From Meghimatium bilineatum (lineage: Eukaryota > Mollusca > Gastropoda > Stylommatophora > Philomycidae), in assembly GCA_034231615.1 (NCBI GenBank), contig CM067312.1:3637001-3701000 (forward strand): a DNA stretch of 64,000 nucleotides. Direction: 5' to 3'. A program made the position numbers and the translations under genes. The first letter of the stretch is position 1. Every line of letters starts with the position of its first letter. The notes beneath the pieces are model-generated. The model was not told the origin of the DNA. It ran no database searches and saw only the letters and a program-made list of their open reading frames with translations. Shown piece by piece: positions 1-10,286 of this stretch.

Positions 1-930
1 TAGCATTTATACTCGAAAGCCTGTAATCTTCTCTCCATGTCCGCAGTGAGTGTCCAACTCTTACAACCATACAACACAACAGAAAGCACCAGCGACCTAT
101 ACAGTTTGATTTTCACTCCAACACTGATGTTGCTTTTCCAAATCACAGTTAGCCTTGACAAGGATGCTAAAGCCATCTCCAGCCTTATTTTTAGTTCTGC
201 TTTGCATTTACCATCGCTGCATATACTGGATCCGAGGTATTTGAAGGTATTCACCTCTTCAAGCTTATGTCCATTCATCATGATATTAGTCTGGTTTTCT
301 GTGTCTCTGCTGTTTACCAAGATTTTGCTCTTATCTGAATTGATTTCCATTCCGTACTTGCTGGTAACTTTTTCTAACTTTGATGTTAATTCTTGCAATG
401 ATTGTTCTGACCCAGCTATAAGATCAATATCATCAGCGAAACGCAAGTTGCAAATAGGGCGACCTCCGATCGATATAGACGTGTTGTAGTCATGTAATGT
501 CTCTTGTATGATGTGCTCTAAGTATATGTTAAAAAGTACTGGGGACATTATGCATCCCTGTGGAACTCCCACAGTTGTTTTGAAGAACTCTCCAATTGTA
601 TTGTGTGACAAGACAGCACTATTTGCTTTTCGTGCAGAGCTTCAATAATGTCTATAATTGTGGTGTCAAAATTAAATTTCCTCAGTATGTGCCACAGACC
701 ATCATGCCAAACACGATCAAAGGCCTTTGTAAAGTCAATGAAGTTGTGGTATAGATCACGTTGGTGCTGAATATGTTTTTCGATTAGTGTTCGGATGTTA
801 AATATTTGTTCAACAGTGCTTCTGTTTGCTCTGAAGCCAGATTGTTCTTCTGCAATTATTTCTTCCGACTTGTGTTTTATTCTGTTAAGTAGTATTTTGA
901 GCATCACTTTACTGGGGTGTGTTAACAATA
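1..930 (-). mobile_element. LINE family a, reverse transcriptase part
   Basis: Non-LTR reverse transcriptase, read from about 930 down to the left edge and continuing beyond it. Motifs in order: EEQSGFRANRST and DFTKAFDRVWHD (first part, 928-548), then GVPQGCIMSPVLFNIYLEHI, the catalytic LRFADDIDL, NTFKYLGSSI, and YGCKSWTLTADMERR near the left edge. The first and second parts are in different frames, so there is a frameshift at about 590-640; the second part stays open to base 1. The 5' end stops abruptly against a SINE tail at 931. The clade is RTE-like by memory only. The plus-strand open frame over 37-489 is a shadow. Confidence 0.85.
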
Positions 931-1000
931 CATTCTGTTCTCTGGATGATATCCTGCTAATCAGCAGGAGTTTGAGAACTAATGCAGAAGAAGACTTAGT
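931..1000 (+). mobile_element. SINE 3' end fragment
   Basis: The text TTCTGTTCTCTGG...CAGCAGGAGTTTGAGAAC...GAAGAAGAC matches the 3' end shared by the SINE-A and SINE-B copies elsewhere in the window. Only the last 70 bases are present, abutting the LINE at 1-930. Confidence 0.6.
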
Positions 1001-1375
1001 ATTATTGGCAAGTCTATTTCTGGTAAGTCTATCATTAGTACTGTAATTATATTACTGGCAAGTCTATTATTGGTACATCTAACCAGGTATTTCTGGCAAG
1101 TCTATTTCTTGCAAGTCTCTTACTGGTAAGTCTATTACTTGTATAATTTCTTGCAAGTCTATTTCTTGCAAATATCTTACTAATAAGTCTATTACTGGTA
1201 AGTCTATTTCTTGCAAGTCTCTTACTGGTGAGTCTATTTCTGGCAAGTCTATTATTGGTACATCTAACCAGGTATTTTTGGCAAATCTATTTCTGGTAAG
1301 CCTATTTCTCACAAATCTATTACTGGTACTGTAATTCTATTTCTGGCAAGTTTCATACTGATAAATCTATTTCTG
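985..1375. repeat. Degenerate minisatellite, about 17-18 bp unit
   Basis: Imperfect head-to-tail copies of a unit like GGCAAGTCTATTTCTGG / GTAAGTCTATTACTG. A longer block containing TCTAACCAGGTATTT appears twice (near 1078 and 1264), so there is a second repeat level. A minus-strand open frame through it (residues of the type DLPVRDLQEI) is only a product of the repeat. Confidence 0.8.
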
Positions 1376-1426
1376 CCTGTTTTTTTTAAATGTGTGTTAA
1401 ATTTATCAAAAATTACATATTATATA

Positions 1427-1562
1427 AATGATGTGTCTGGCCATTGGTGCAAATAAAACTGCTATAGCGCATTTCACTTCTCAGGACTATATTCTGCTGG
1501 AAATATTGTAAGACCGTTGCCCTACTATAAGACAGATCCATTGGTAGTTTGAGAATTGACGT
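1427..1562 (+). mobile_element. SINE-B copy
   Basis: Aligns with the SINE-B copy at 57625-57780: CCATTGGTGCAAATAAAAC, then GCGCATTTCAC, CTGCTGGAAAT, CAGATCCATTGG and GTTTGAGAATT. It is diverged and lacks the GAAGAAG tail. Confidence 0.65.
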
Positions 1563-2280
1563 GCAAAAAATTATATGAACCGAACAACATGTAATATGAA
1601 GGACATACTGAATATGAGATTGGAAGACCTTAGGACATGTCCCGGTGTACTATGATGATGAATATACTGAATATGAGATCGAAGCACCTACGCACAATTG
1701 TCAAAGTGTGCCATGATGATAATCAGCCAACTAAATAACTAATCCACCTGTAAAATCAAACACCCATTACACAGGAGCATTGCTGACATCAAGAGAACAA
1801 AGTGGGGAACATCATGGATAGCACAGGCAGACGTAATTGGGAAGATGACTACAGATGAGAACACAGACTCAGCTGCCTTGCAGCCTAATAATCGTATACC
1901 TTATCTTACACTTTGAAATATTCCCAAATTATATTGATAATTGAGCACTTTAAATTTCACATCTGCTATATTAAATAGGAACAATTACATAACCTTAATA
2001 GCCACAACATTATAAGAATCAAATGAAAATTATAATTACTTATAACAGAACGTCTAGCATGAATATAAATTACTACGTCATATAGGATAAGTTATTCCAT
2101 AGTTGTACAGTACCCCTACCTGGTGTACAGAACTACTCCATTGTTGTACAGTACTCATACCTGGTGTACAGAACCATGCTATCTGTGTGATGTCATTAGT
2201 AGATGAAAGGAAAAAATACTGTGCGACACAAACTGAATCGCTTCATTGAGTTCAGGTTCGTAGACACGTCTTCAGTAATT
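1563..2280. other. Unassigned, two short duplications
   Basis: No gene seen. A stretch around CTGAATATGAGAT...GTGTACTATGATGATGAA occurs twice (about 1606-1660 and 1667-1720). A second pair of about 45 bp around TTGTACAGTAC...CCTGGTGTACAGAAC lies at 2098-2185. The text near 1760-1860 resembles the end of a LINE reading frame but is too decayed to assign. Confidence 0.5.
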
Positions 2281-2342
2281 GGGGGGGGGGGGTTATAAAA
2301 AATCAATTCTCTCAGTCTCGTCGTAATACCCCCCCCCCCCCC
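2281..2342. repeat. Poly-G and poly-C runs in inverted order
   Basis: A run of about 12 G at 2281-2292 is followed about 36 bases later by a run of about 13-14 C ending near 2342. The two could pair as a hairpin stem or act as G-rich structure-forming tracts. Confidence 0.8.
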
Positions 2343-2421
2343 TTCACTATCTTTTTTATTAATACTATTTACAAAAAATCGCCAGTACGGGAGTTACCTA
2401 CCTTTTGGGCGGGGGAACCCC

Positions 2422-2565
2422 CAGTGGTGTAGCATGGCGCCCGGAGCGGAATCATAATTTTCCGCCTTAGTGACATTAAAAAAATATGTCAGTAATTGTG
2501 AAAGACTGGACGAAAATAAATTAGCCGCCCGGGGCGGTCCGCACCTCCACCTCGCTACGCCACTG
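2422..2565. mobile_element. Short terminal-inverted-repeat element (MITE)
   Basis: The left end CAGTGGTGTAGC (2422-2433) and right end GCTACGCCACTG (2554-2565) are inverted copies with 11 of 12 bases matching. The element is 144 bp, with GC-rich subterminal text (GCGCCCGGAGCGG and GCCGCCCGGGGCGG). No clean target duplication is seen; the flanks are GGAACCCC and GGGACCTA. The CAGTG...CACTG ends suggest a cut-and-paste family, but I do not assign a superfamily. Confidence 0.7.
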
Positions 2566-2679
2566 GGGACCTATCTGCGGGCTTACCCTCTTATCTGCGG
2601 GCTTGAATAAGTAAATAAAATAATTATACTGTTTATACAATATATTTTAATGAATTTATGCGTCGTGGTTCCCTGAAGA

Positions 2680-2800
2680 TGGATCTGTCGGACAATTGGC
2701 GCAAATACAACGCCGGCACAGCGTGTTTCCAGTTGTTATATAGGGAAGTTTGTTATGAAATGGTGCGTTATAGAGAGATTCCACTGTGCTATCCTACCTT
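2680..2800 (+). mobile_element. SINE-B head joined to a pogo-like MITE end
   Basis: 2680-2735 holds the first third of SINE-B (GGACAATTGGCGCAAATAC...GGCACAGCG). 2736-2796 then matches the right end of the MITE at 30771-30945: TTATATAGGGAAGTTTGTTAT...GAGATTCCACTG. The same two families sit together at 57.6 kb. Confidence 0.65.
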
Positions 2801-3039
2801 TACAAAAAATCTTTGTTATGTGTTGTCTAGAGGCCACGCCTATCCTCACTCCCAAATTGCGCATTCGACATTGACTCATGCACATTTAACTCAAAATCCT
2901 CTAACCGTACAAACTCACAAGAGCGCTGAGCATGTCTGCTAGGTCCAAAGGCTGACCATCTGTTATGGTGGCGAGACTAGCTACCATTGGTCGGCCTGTT
3001 TGTTTCCCTCCACACCCTTGTGTCCGGGGACAAAGATGA

Positions 3040-3275
3040 GCGTGCTTTTTTGCAGTGAGATCCACATTTTCGCCCTCTTCTAATGACTCCAAGGCAAATG
3101 ATGGAGGGCAGAGTAGACTGAGAAGGAGCAGACCAAGAAGAAAATGGACTGACATTAAAGATAATTTGAATACGTCGTTAGAAAATGCACGACGCGTGGC
3201 ACAAGACAGAGAGAGGTTCAGGGAGTTTATTGGGAAGACAACGTTCTGGAGAGAATATGTCTCTTGATATATAAA
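3040..3275 (+). mobile_element. LINE family b, 3' end of the reading frame
   Basis: The peptide RPRRKWTDIKDNLNTSLEN...AQDRERFREF...KTTFWREYVS then stop matches the C-terminus at 14346-14535 (KTTYWKEYVT) and 50205-50390 (KTTFWKEHVT). It is a 5'-truncated copy. The 2801-3039 stretch before it shows nothing recognisable. Confidence 0.75.
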
Positions 3276-3449
3276 TATAACATGTAATTAAGCTTCAAAG
3301 TGAGCTTTTTTTTTTGTTCGGCCCATGACCATCTGTGTATTTGTGAATCCAGCATTCCGACTATAAAAGGCTGCCGACACCTGAGTCAGATAATTGGGAC
3401 AAGTGAAGATAAAAACAGTATATTAAGACCAGCAAGCAGCCTTGAGAGT
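3276..3449. other. Unassigned spacer with a TATA-like motif
   Basis: Contains TATAAAAGG at 3362-3370 and an AP-1-like TGAGTCA near 3384. No gene start follows, only a LINE relic, so I do not call a promoter. Confidence 0.3.
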
Positions 3450-3870
3450 AGATATTGAAACTTCTGATTGGTTCAACGAGAAAAAGGAGTGAGACAAGGA
3501 TGTGTCATATCATCATATCTCCTTAATATTTATGCGGAGAACATAATAAGGAATATAAGGAATGACTTCGAATGTGAGAGATAACTTGGATTCATTCAAC
3601 ATCGGAGGTCACAAGATACCAGGACTAAGATATTCTGATGATACAACATTATTGGCACACAGTCAAGCAGGTCTCCAACATTTCATAAACTCCATTAAAG
3701 AACATAGTGAAAACAAAACCTATTTCTAAATGGAAACAAGACCAAGATTATGACAAACAACAAAACCACTAGCAAGTTCTCAATCAGTATCAACAACAGC
3801 GAATTAGAAAGAGTCACCAGTTTTGAATACCTTGGTTCTCTTATGATTGCTATTAAGAAATCAGAAGGAG
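3450..3870 (+). mobile_element. LINE family d, reverse transcriptase relic
   Basis: Broken reverse transcriptase: KGVRQGCVISSYLLNIYAEN, then IGGHKIPGLRYSDDTTLLAH (YSDD in place of the usual YADD catalytic box), then GLQHFINSIKEHSEN. Frames change several times. No second copy of this family was found in the window. Confidence 0.75.
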
Positions 3871-4324
3871 GTTAGCTATCGTGGTAAACAAGCTGATACA
3901 AATGGAAAACATATGGCTGAAGTTTTTTTTTACAAGGGAGGTGGTGGTTCAGAAATTGCTGATGTAATTTATGAACAATCCCTAAGATCCATAAACTGTT
4001 TGGGTATTAGTAGTGCCACACTGAAGACATTAGCCTAAAAAAATCCTCCAAACACATCTGTCCCCAGCCATTTGGACAAGTGTAGGAAAATTATGCACAG
4101 ACTATTCCTTGATGTTGTCAACCCTGGATTTTATTTATCGCTTTTTATCCTTCTAACATTAACTGCTCCTTGTAAAATAGTTTTAGTAAGTCAGTCTTGG
4201 CCTGTTACATGTTGGAAAAAGCAAACCAATTTACTCCGTTTTGCCACTGTTAAAAATATTTCTTGAGAACCTACAAGTTTGTTTATTTGCAGTTGGACAA
4301 ATATATTTATCTTGTGTTGCTGTT
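3871..4324. other. Unassigned
   Basis: No gene or recognised repeat. An open frame of 63 codons at 3847-4038 has no supporting features. Confidence 0.4.
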
Positions 4325-4387
4325 AGCATAAGTGCGTGGTAGAAGTGAATGATGCTCAGTTTTCGAGCTATGGCACATTTTGTCGCT

Positions 4388-5011
4388 TGATATGCGATAA
4401 TATTGTGACATCTCTCTCTCTCTTGATATGCGATAATATTGTGACATCTCTCTCTCTCTCTCTCTTGATATGCGATAATATTGTGACATCTCTCTCTCTC
4501 TCTCTCTCTCTCTCGATATGCGATAATATTGTGACATCTCTCTCTCTCTCTCTCTTGATATGCGATAATATTGTGACATCTCTCTCTCTCTCTCTCTCTC
4601 TTGATATGCGATAATATTGTGACATCTCTCGCTTGATATGCGATAATATTGTGACATCTCTCGCTTGATATGCGATAATATTGTGACATCTCTCGCTTGA
4701 TATGCGATAATATTGTGGCATCTCTCTCTCTCTCTCTTGATATGCGATAATATTGTGACATCTCTCGCTTGATATGCGATAATATTGTGACATCTCTCGC
4801 TTGATATGCGATAATATTGTGACATCTCTCGCTTGATATGCGATAATATTGTGACATCTCTCGCTTGATATGCGATAATATTGTGACATCTCTCGCTTGA
4901 TATGCGATAATATTGTGACATCTCTCGCTTGATTTGCGATAATATTGTGACATCTCTCGCTTGATATGCGATAATATTGTGACATCTCTCGCTTGATATG
5001 CGATAATATTG

Positions 5012-5047
<36 letters not shown>

Positions 5048-5335
5048 ATATGCGATAATATTGTGACATCTCTCGCTTGATATGCGATAATATTGTGACA
5101 TCTCTCTCTTGATATGCGATAATATTGTGACATCTCTCGCTTGATATGCGATAATATTGTGGCATCTCTCTCTCTCTTGATATGCTATAATATTGTGACA
5201 TCTCTCTCTCTTGATATGCGATAATATTGTGGCATCTCTCTCTCTCTTGATATGCTATAATATTGTGACATCTCTCGCTTGATATGCTATAATATTGTGA
5301 CATCTCTCGTTTGATTTGCGATAATATTGTGACAT
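4388..5335. repeat. 32-bp satellite with variable CT tract, about 27 units
   Basis: The unit contains TTGATATGCGATAATATTGT followed by GACATCTCTCGC (32 bp). In about ten units the CTCTCGC part is replaced by a longer (CT)n run of differing length; these lie mainly at 4386-4620, with singles near 4710, 5020, 5165 and 5230. Minor variants are GTGGCATC, TATGCTATAAT and TTGATTTGCG. No frame on the minus strand has a stop, so three overlapping open frames of 264-311 codons appear (cycling MSQYYRISSER, CHNIIAYQARD, VTILSHIKRE). These are not genes. Confidence 0.95.
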
Positions 5336-5562
5336 TTAAGAATGTTTGTAACTCAATTTATATTGTTCTTGGTATTCCTCTGTCTATTGCTGTTTCCATT
5401 TTTATGTTGTATGCTCTTGCTACTGGCCAGTATGAATTCAATCTCATTAAGCGACCGAACCATTTCAGTCTCTATTTTTCAATATATTTGAGTACAAACG
5501 TTGTTCCAACAGTTATTGTAATCTCTTCATTTCTCACATGATCTCTTCCTGTTCAGTTCGCT

Positions 5563-5652
5563 GTTTTTCTTAGACCACTTATTTCACAAGTACTTTTCTT
5601 AGACCACTTATTTCACAAGTATTTTTCTTAGACCACTTATTTCACAAGTATT
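5563..5652. repeat. Minisatellite, about 30-bp unit, 3 copies
   Basis: Unit TTTTCTTAGACCACTTATTT plus CACAAGTA, three tandem copies. The single-copy equivalent is present in LINE family c near 37735-37770. Confidence 0.9.
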
Positions 5653-6689
5653 AAGCGTTCCCTCTTGTTCTTTTGTTAGCTACTATGATCTATATAACTG
5701 TGAATAATTAAATAAATAAGTCAATTGTCTGTCCCTAGGTGAACGATGGTTGCTTGTATTCACACTTAGCGTTAATCGTAGGGGTGGGAGCTTCAGCTGT
5801 TATTCCAAGCCTAGATGTGTCGCATTGGTTGCATTAAGTCCCTGTTTGTTTAAGGATATCTTGGTGTTTTCTATTCACGGTTTTCTTTGTCCACCTTTAG
5901 CTTTATGCACGGATATTATTTTGTTATATGCTCTTATTGGTATTTGGTTTTATGTTCATTCTCATAAAGTTACCGTACCATTTTGCTTGCTGTCTTTTGA
6001 TATGTTCAATACATGATTATACCAACTCTTCACTTAATTTCTTATTTTACCTAGTGTAGTAACCATTACAGCTCTTCTCAGACACTCCATTTCATATGTA
6101 ATGATTTTTATCTGCTGCGAGACTGTTAATGGCCATGTTTGATATTGGTAGAAGAATGTTGGTATAAAGATTGTAGATATTATCTATCGTTTGATTTCTA
6201 TCTTGATCTTTGGGTGAAGAAGTAGTGGTGTAAGTTGGTAGGTCACTGTGTTTGCTTTCTGGCATCTTGTTTCTATTTTGTTGTCTAGTCTTCCATTTTT
6301 GACCCCCCAAAAAATGCTGCCTAGATATTAAAATTCTTTGGCTTGTTTCACTTTGGTGTTATCTATTGTTATATCCATTGGTGTTACAGACGTTCTAATT
6401 TTCATAACTTCTGTATTTTTGTAGGTTAATTTTCATGTTGTACTTCTTACATGCAAATAGCAATGCATTGATGTGGTTTTGCAAATTTTCTTCATTAATT
6501 GTATAGGCCTATTAGACTTTGATCGTCGGCAAATAATAGTTCGTTGATTTCATTATTAAATTCTTCATCAAGTTTATTTGCACTTTTTTCTCTTTGTTAA
6601 CGTGGGCTTCTTTTATTATTCTGTCCATGTATATTTTGAAATGTAGAGGTGAAAGCCTAATGTAAATAAGTGAAGATATAAGTGATAGC

Positions 6690-6950
6690 ACGCCCGTGTG
6701 TTGCCGGGGCCCGAAAGGGGTCAAAGAATAGCAACACTGTTTACCTTCCACGCATGTCGTAAAAGGCGACTAGGGAGGTTATGGGATGGAGTTGGCTGTC
6801 CCATTCATATAGGGTAAGTGACCCAAAGTCATGCTGAAGTCGGATGTGTCAGGCCGAAAGGCGCAGATATCGCAGCTATGCTGTAAACCATGACACAACG
6901 CATTCCGGACTATATCTCTGCAGGAGTTTAAGAACGAACGAAGAAGAAGA
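6690..6950 (+). mobile_element. SINE-A copy, nearly full length
   Basis: Starts GCCCGTGTGTTGCCGGGG, has the inner CATGTCGTAAAAGGCGACTA, then GGAGTTGGCTGTCCCATTC, GATATCGCAGCTATGCTG and CAGGAGTTTAAGAAC, and ends GAACGAACGAAGAAGAAGA. Full alignment with the flanked copy at 48189-48466 fixes the limits. A possible, imperfect target duplication is AGTGATAGCA (6681) against AGTGAAGAGCA (6950). Confidence 0.8.
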
Positions 6951-7604
6951 GTGAAGAGCACAAAGAGAGATAATGTTTTTTTTCCTTGCGCATTATTTCC
7001 CCTTAACTTGGACAATCTAAAAATGGAGGCAAGTAAACTTATTATTAATTATTATAGTAGTACGCTTACTCGTTGGCGAACAACGTTTTGTAGTGCAGAA
7101 GGCAAAACACAGAGATAATTATTAAATAATTACAGTGATGATATCATTGTATCTGCATTATTGTAATATTTATATTAATAGGTCCTACAATTTAGCATAT
7201 ACTTAGTATGATAAGATAGGCCATAGTTTGGCAATATAACGGCTCAATTGAATTAATAACAACAACGTCAACGGACGTCTTCGTCTTGCTTCTTATCTCA
7301 ACTAATATTAATTTATTTGGTTTATATTATTATAGGATTTAATTCATATTTTCTTGTTGTGGCCATCAAACGTCAATACGTGATGGAATTATTAGAATTA
7401 TTTAAAGCTGTCTTCCAACATATCGATAATAAGTGAAACTGCAATGCAACTTTTACTTTATAACAACTTGCTTGACTCTTGCCTTGTTTTGCTCTGTTTG
7501 TGCACTATCATCTTTTGTCTATTATTTGCCAATATTTTGTCATGTTTTTATTCTACTGTGAAAATTTCATTGTGGCCTTCATCTATATCACTATTTTGTG
7601 ATGT
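6951..7604. other. Unassigned
   Basis: AT-rich. No gene, repeat or RNA gene seen. Confidence 0.4.
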
Positions 7605-7778
7605 CCTATCTTGTTATACTTTGTGAGACCCTCTCCTGTTATATAGTTATACCTTATGAGACCTTATCTTGTTATACTTTGTGAGACCCTCTCCTGTTAT
7701 ACCGTAGGCGTATGAGACCTTATCTTGTTATACCTTGTGAGACTCTTGTCTTCTTATACCTCATGAGATCCTATATTG
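7605..7778. repeat. Degenerate minisatellite, left part
   Basis: Copies of a unit like CTTGTTATACCTTGTGAGAC of about 25-30 bp. The array continues at 9468-9545; the two parts join cleanly when the transposon at 7779-9467 is left out. Confidence 0.8.
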
Positions 7779-9467
7779 TAGGTATTAGCACTAAATTTTC
7801 AAATTGGGTTTATAACATTATAAACACCACAGTTAGATAGCCCTTGAAATTTGCAATTCAACTATACCTCAACCAAGTCTGTAGGTCGATTCTGTGAAAA
7901 GTTATGAATTTTTTTTGTCGAAATTTCAGGAAAAGATAATTACATGGGAACATATAATAAAATATGAACGGACTGATGATGAAAGTTGTGACCAAGAATT
8001 GAAGCAGAACTAGCATTTTATGAAATATTTCAGTTATTTATGATAATATATGCATAAAACTATACATTTTTGTGTTCGGGAAGGCAAGACGCATCTGTTG
8101 AATATACTGTACCAATTGTCAGGCATAATTGGGGCTAATTAATATTCAAAATGGTGGCTAATTTGCATAATTTACTTGTAATTTAATTGTCTAATTATTA
8201 ATTATTTCACTTATTTATGATAAAACACCATACAAACTATACATTTTTGTGTTCGGGAAGGCAAGACGCATCTGTTGAATATACTGTACCAATTGCCAGG
8301 CATAATTGGGGCTAATTAATAAGAAAATTCTGGAGGTAAGGTAGGACATAGCGAATGCCAACTGACTAGAGTACAGGAACTGTATGGCGAATAACTAAGT
8401 GGGAGGTTTGGAACAGAGGATGAAAAAATGCAGAGGTGGAGAATACAAGAGGAAAAAAGAAAAGAAGAAAAAAAGAAGAAAATATGTGGTGGATAGACGG
8501 AAGCCCCGAGACGGAGATACGCCAGCAAGAAAGTAAAGTGTGGGTGGGAGGGATGAGGGAACCCAGATGCCTAAAGCCTTATGCATTAGGTCTCCAGTCA
8601 TAACATCACTGTCACTATCAGAATTAAATAGAATATCCAATAATGCATCTTAAAAATTATCTTTACGGTAATTCTAATTTATACCTAGACCTACTAATAA
8701 TGTTTGAATAGAAGCTATCTGAGTTTGATTACAGTGACAGTGAGACACAAACACTTGTCATCGTCATGGTAACATGGGCTGCAAGCATTCTGACGCGCTG
8801 ACATGTTTTTTTATCTGTACCCTTGAATAATTTAATACAATACTGTTTGAAGACATTTCAATAAACACTAGTACATAGTGTCACATTAAATTAACTAAAG
8901 GATGATAAGATGTAGAAATTCATTAAACTGTAACTTAAATTTTTAACATTATACACGAATATCGATAATTAACGGCGCGGCAACATTGAACAGCCGAAAA
9001 CGAACTCTAAAGTTAGTAGCGTGGTCAGTCGATCACCATAGCATTTTTAAAATTTAATAATAATTAATAGGTACTTCTAGAAATGTTAAAATTTGGTACA
9101 TAAAGATAGAAATGGTTGCTGAATATGTTAGACATGGTTTCACATATTACTTTTAATCAAAATTTAGAAATATACGTGTGCAAAGACAAAAAACACCTAC
9201 CTCGTCTTGTTTAATTGCTTGGTGTTAATTGTAGATAAGGTATCTCCAACATTTATAATCTTAATACACTGCAGAAATGGATGATAAAAAGTATACAGTT
9301 CACTTTTATATGATCTAAAGCTGCGTGGCGTCACTAAATGACAATTCCATTGGATAGTACACACATGGTCCATGAAAAAATGAAAATGTCGGCACATGGC
9401 ATTTTTATCAAGGGACATTACTCTAAATATCTTTTTGCGGAAATATTTCGATTAGTGCTAATGCCTA
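7779..9467. mobile_element. 1.69-kb terminal-inverted-repeat transposon
   Basis: The left end TAGGTATTAGCACTAA (7779-7794) and right end TTAGTGCTAATGCCTA (9452-9467) are inverted copies differing at one base. Both sides carry the 7-bp target duplication TATATTG (7772-7778 and 9468-9474), and removing the element restores the minisatellite it hit. Inside is a direct duplication of about 115 bp (8030-8150 and 8205-8325) sharing TTTTGTGTTCGGGAAGGCAA. No transposase-sized frame is present; the longest inner frames are 70-81 codons with no known motif. This looks like a non-autonomous element. The superfamily is not recognised: 7-bp duplications with TAGG ends do not fit the families I know well. 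Confidence 0.85.
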
Positions 9468-9545
9468 TATATTGTTATACCTTGTGAGACTTATCTTGTT
9501 TTACCTTGTGAAATACAATCTTGTTATACCTTGTGTAATATCATT
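9468..9545. repeat. Degenerate minisatellite, right part
   Basis: Three further copies of the CTTGTTATACCTTGTGA unit. The array ends just before the splice acceptor at 9554-9555, so it occupies the place of the polypyrimidine tract. Confidence 0.75.
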
Positions 9546-9555
9546 TTGTTACAAG

Positions 9556-9744
9556 GGATCCAACTTAGACCATGATGGAGAAGTTTTGCAAGATGCACCG
9601 GCTCTGAAGAAATCTAGCATACCAGAAACAGTACTGGATGTATCTTTTGAGAAAGACCCACTTTCAGTAACCATATTTGGACCTTGTATGGTCAAGGTTG
9701 AACCCAGGGAAGAAAACTCACCTGACCTAGACAGCAGCTTGCAG
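9556..9744 (+). CDS. C2H2 zinc-finger gene, first visible exon
   Basis: An exon of 189 bp, exactly 63 codons, phase 0 at both ends, with AG at 9554-9555 before it and the donor GTGAGG from 9745. It reads GSNLDHDGEVLQ to DLDSSLQ: an acidic, Ser- and Pro-containing segment with no folded domain that I recognise. MVKVEPREEN at residues 44-53 contains VKVE, which fits the SUMO-attachment consensus (hydrophobic-K-x-E) common in zinc-finger transcription factors. The only in-frame Met is residue 44, so a start exon probably lies upstream; I could not find it. The next exon begins in the same phase, 5309 bp away. The assignment to the gene rests on phase, splice signals and composition, not on a homology search. 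Confidence 0.7.
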
Positions 9745-9764
9745 GTGAGGACAATTTGAATTAG

Positions 9765-10235
9765 TTATTTTGTTCCTTTTGTGCTGCAGGCGGCACATAG
9801 GGCAGAGGTTTTGATTCTCCGTGTGTTGCTGCCTGCAGTTTTAGTTCTTGTTCAGTCTTGCAGCCTGCTATTTTCCCTTCTTTAAGTATTGTGTTTTTTA
9901 GGGTTGATTTAGGCCTTCCTCGTTTTCTTTTGCCCTCAGGTGTCCCCATAAGGGTTTGTAAATTTATTCTGTTTTCATCTAGTCTTAAAACGTTATCTAG
10001 GTATGTTCATCTGCGTCTTCTTATGATATTTGACACATGTTCTCTGTGTTTTGTTTCTTAAATACCGGTAACTATTTGTGGCAAAATTGCTCCATTTTAT
10101 GTTCTTTAGTTTCTGGAGACATTTGCTTTCGAAGCTGTTTATTTTTTGGTCTGTTGTTTGAGTTGATTTCCAGCTTTCACTTCCATATGTTAATTAGAAT
10201 TACTGTATATTTATCACAGTTGGTTTACGTGTTCA
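9765..10235 (-). mobile_element. LINE family i, C-terminal part
   Basis: Minus strand: GSESWKSTQT (near 10170), FESKCLQKLKN, then TPEGKRKRGRPKSTLKNTIL (near 9940), and YVPPAAQKEQNN then stop at 9761-9763. The same ending is found at 41235-41600. It is a 5'-truncated copy with frame changes, sitting in intron 1 only about 20 bases past the exon donor. Confidence 0.8.
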
Positions 10236-10286
10236 AACTAGTGGGAAATAAGTGATTATTACACTGGTCTCTGCATTCTGCTTTAA

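Larger units (their letters stand above)
4325..6660 (-). mobile_element. LINE family c, long decayed copy
   Basis: Minus-strand non-LTR element read from 6660 down. Seen in order: GLSPLHFKIYMDRI and LLFADDQSLI (6660-6520), DNKIETRCQKANTVTYQLTP (about 6290-6190), and PNQIPIRAYN...KQGLNATNATHL (about 5940-5810). A second, overlapping set of C-terminal pieces follows: GLRKTAN, HVRNEEI, LKWFGRLMRLN and IDRGIPRTI (about 5640-5370), and TKCAIARKLSIIHFYHA (about 4385). The intact-order match is the plus-strand copy at 34195-34800. The copy has many frame changes. The presence of two C-terminal sets suggests two overlapping insertions or a duplication. The satellite at 4388-5335 and the minisatellite at 5563-5652 lie inside it. 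Confidence 0.75.

Noticed and set aside
37-489. 150-codon plus-strand frame
   Set aside because: Antisense to a clear reverse transcriptase (FADDIDL) on the minus strand.
3362-3390. TATAAAAGG followed by an AP-1-like site as a promoter
   Set aside because: No gene start downstream, only a dead LINE; such motifs occur by chance in AT-rich DNA.
4231-5303. Three overlapping minus-strand frames of 264-311 codons
   Set aside because: They are the 32-bp satellite read in three frames; the unit has no stop on that strand. Flanks are LINE sequence.
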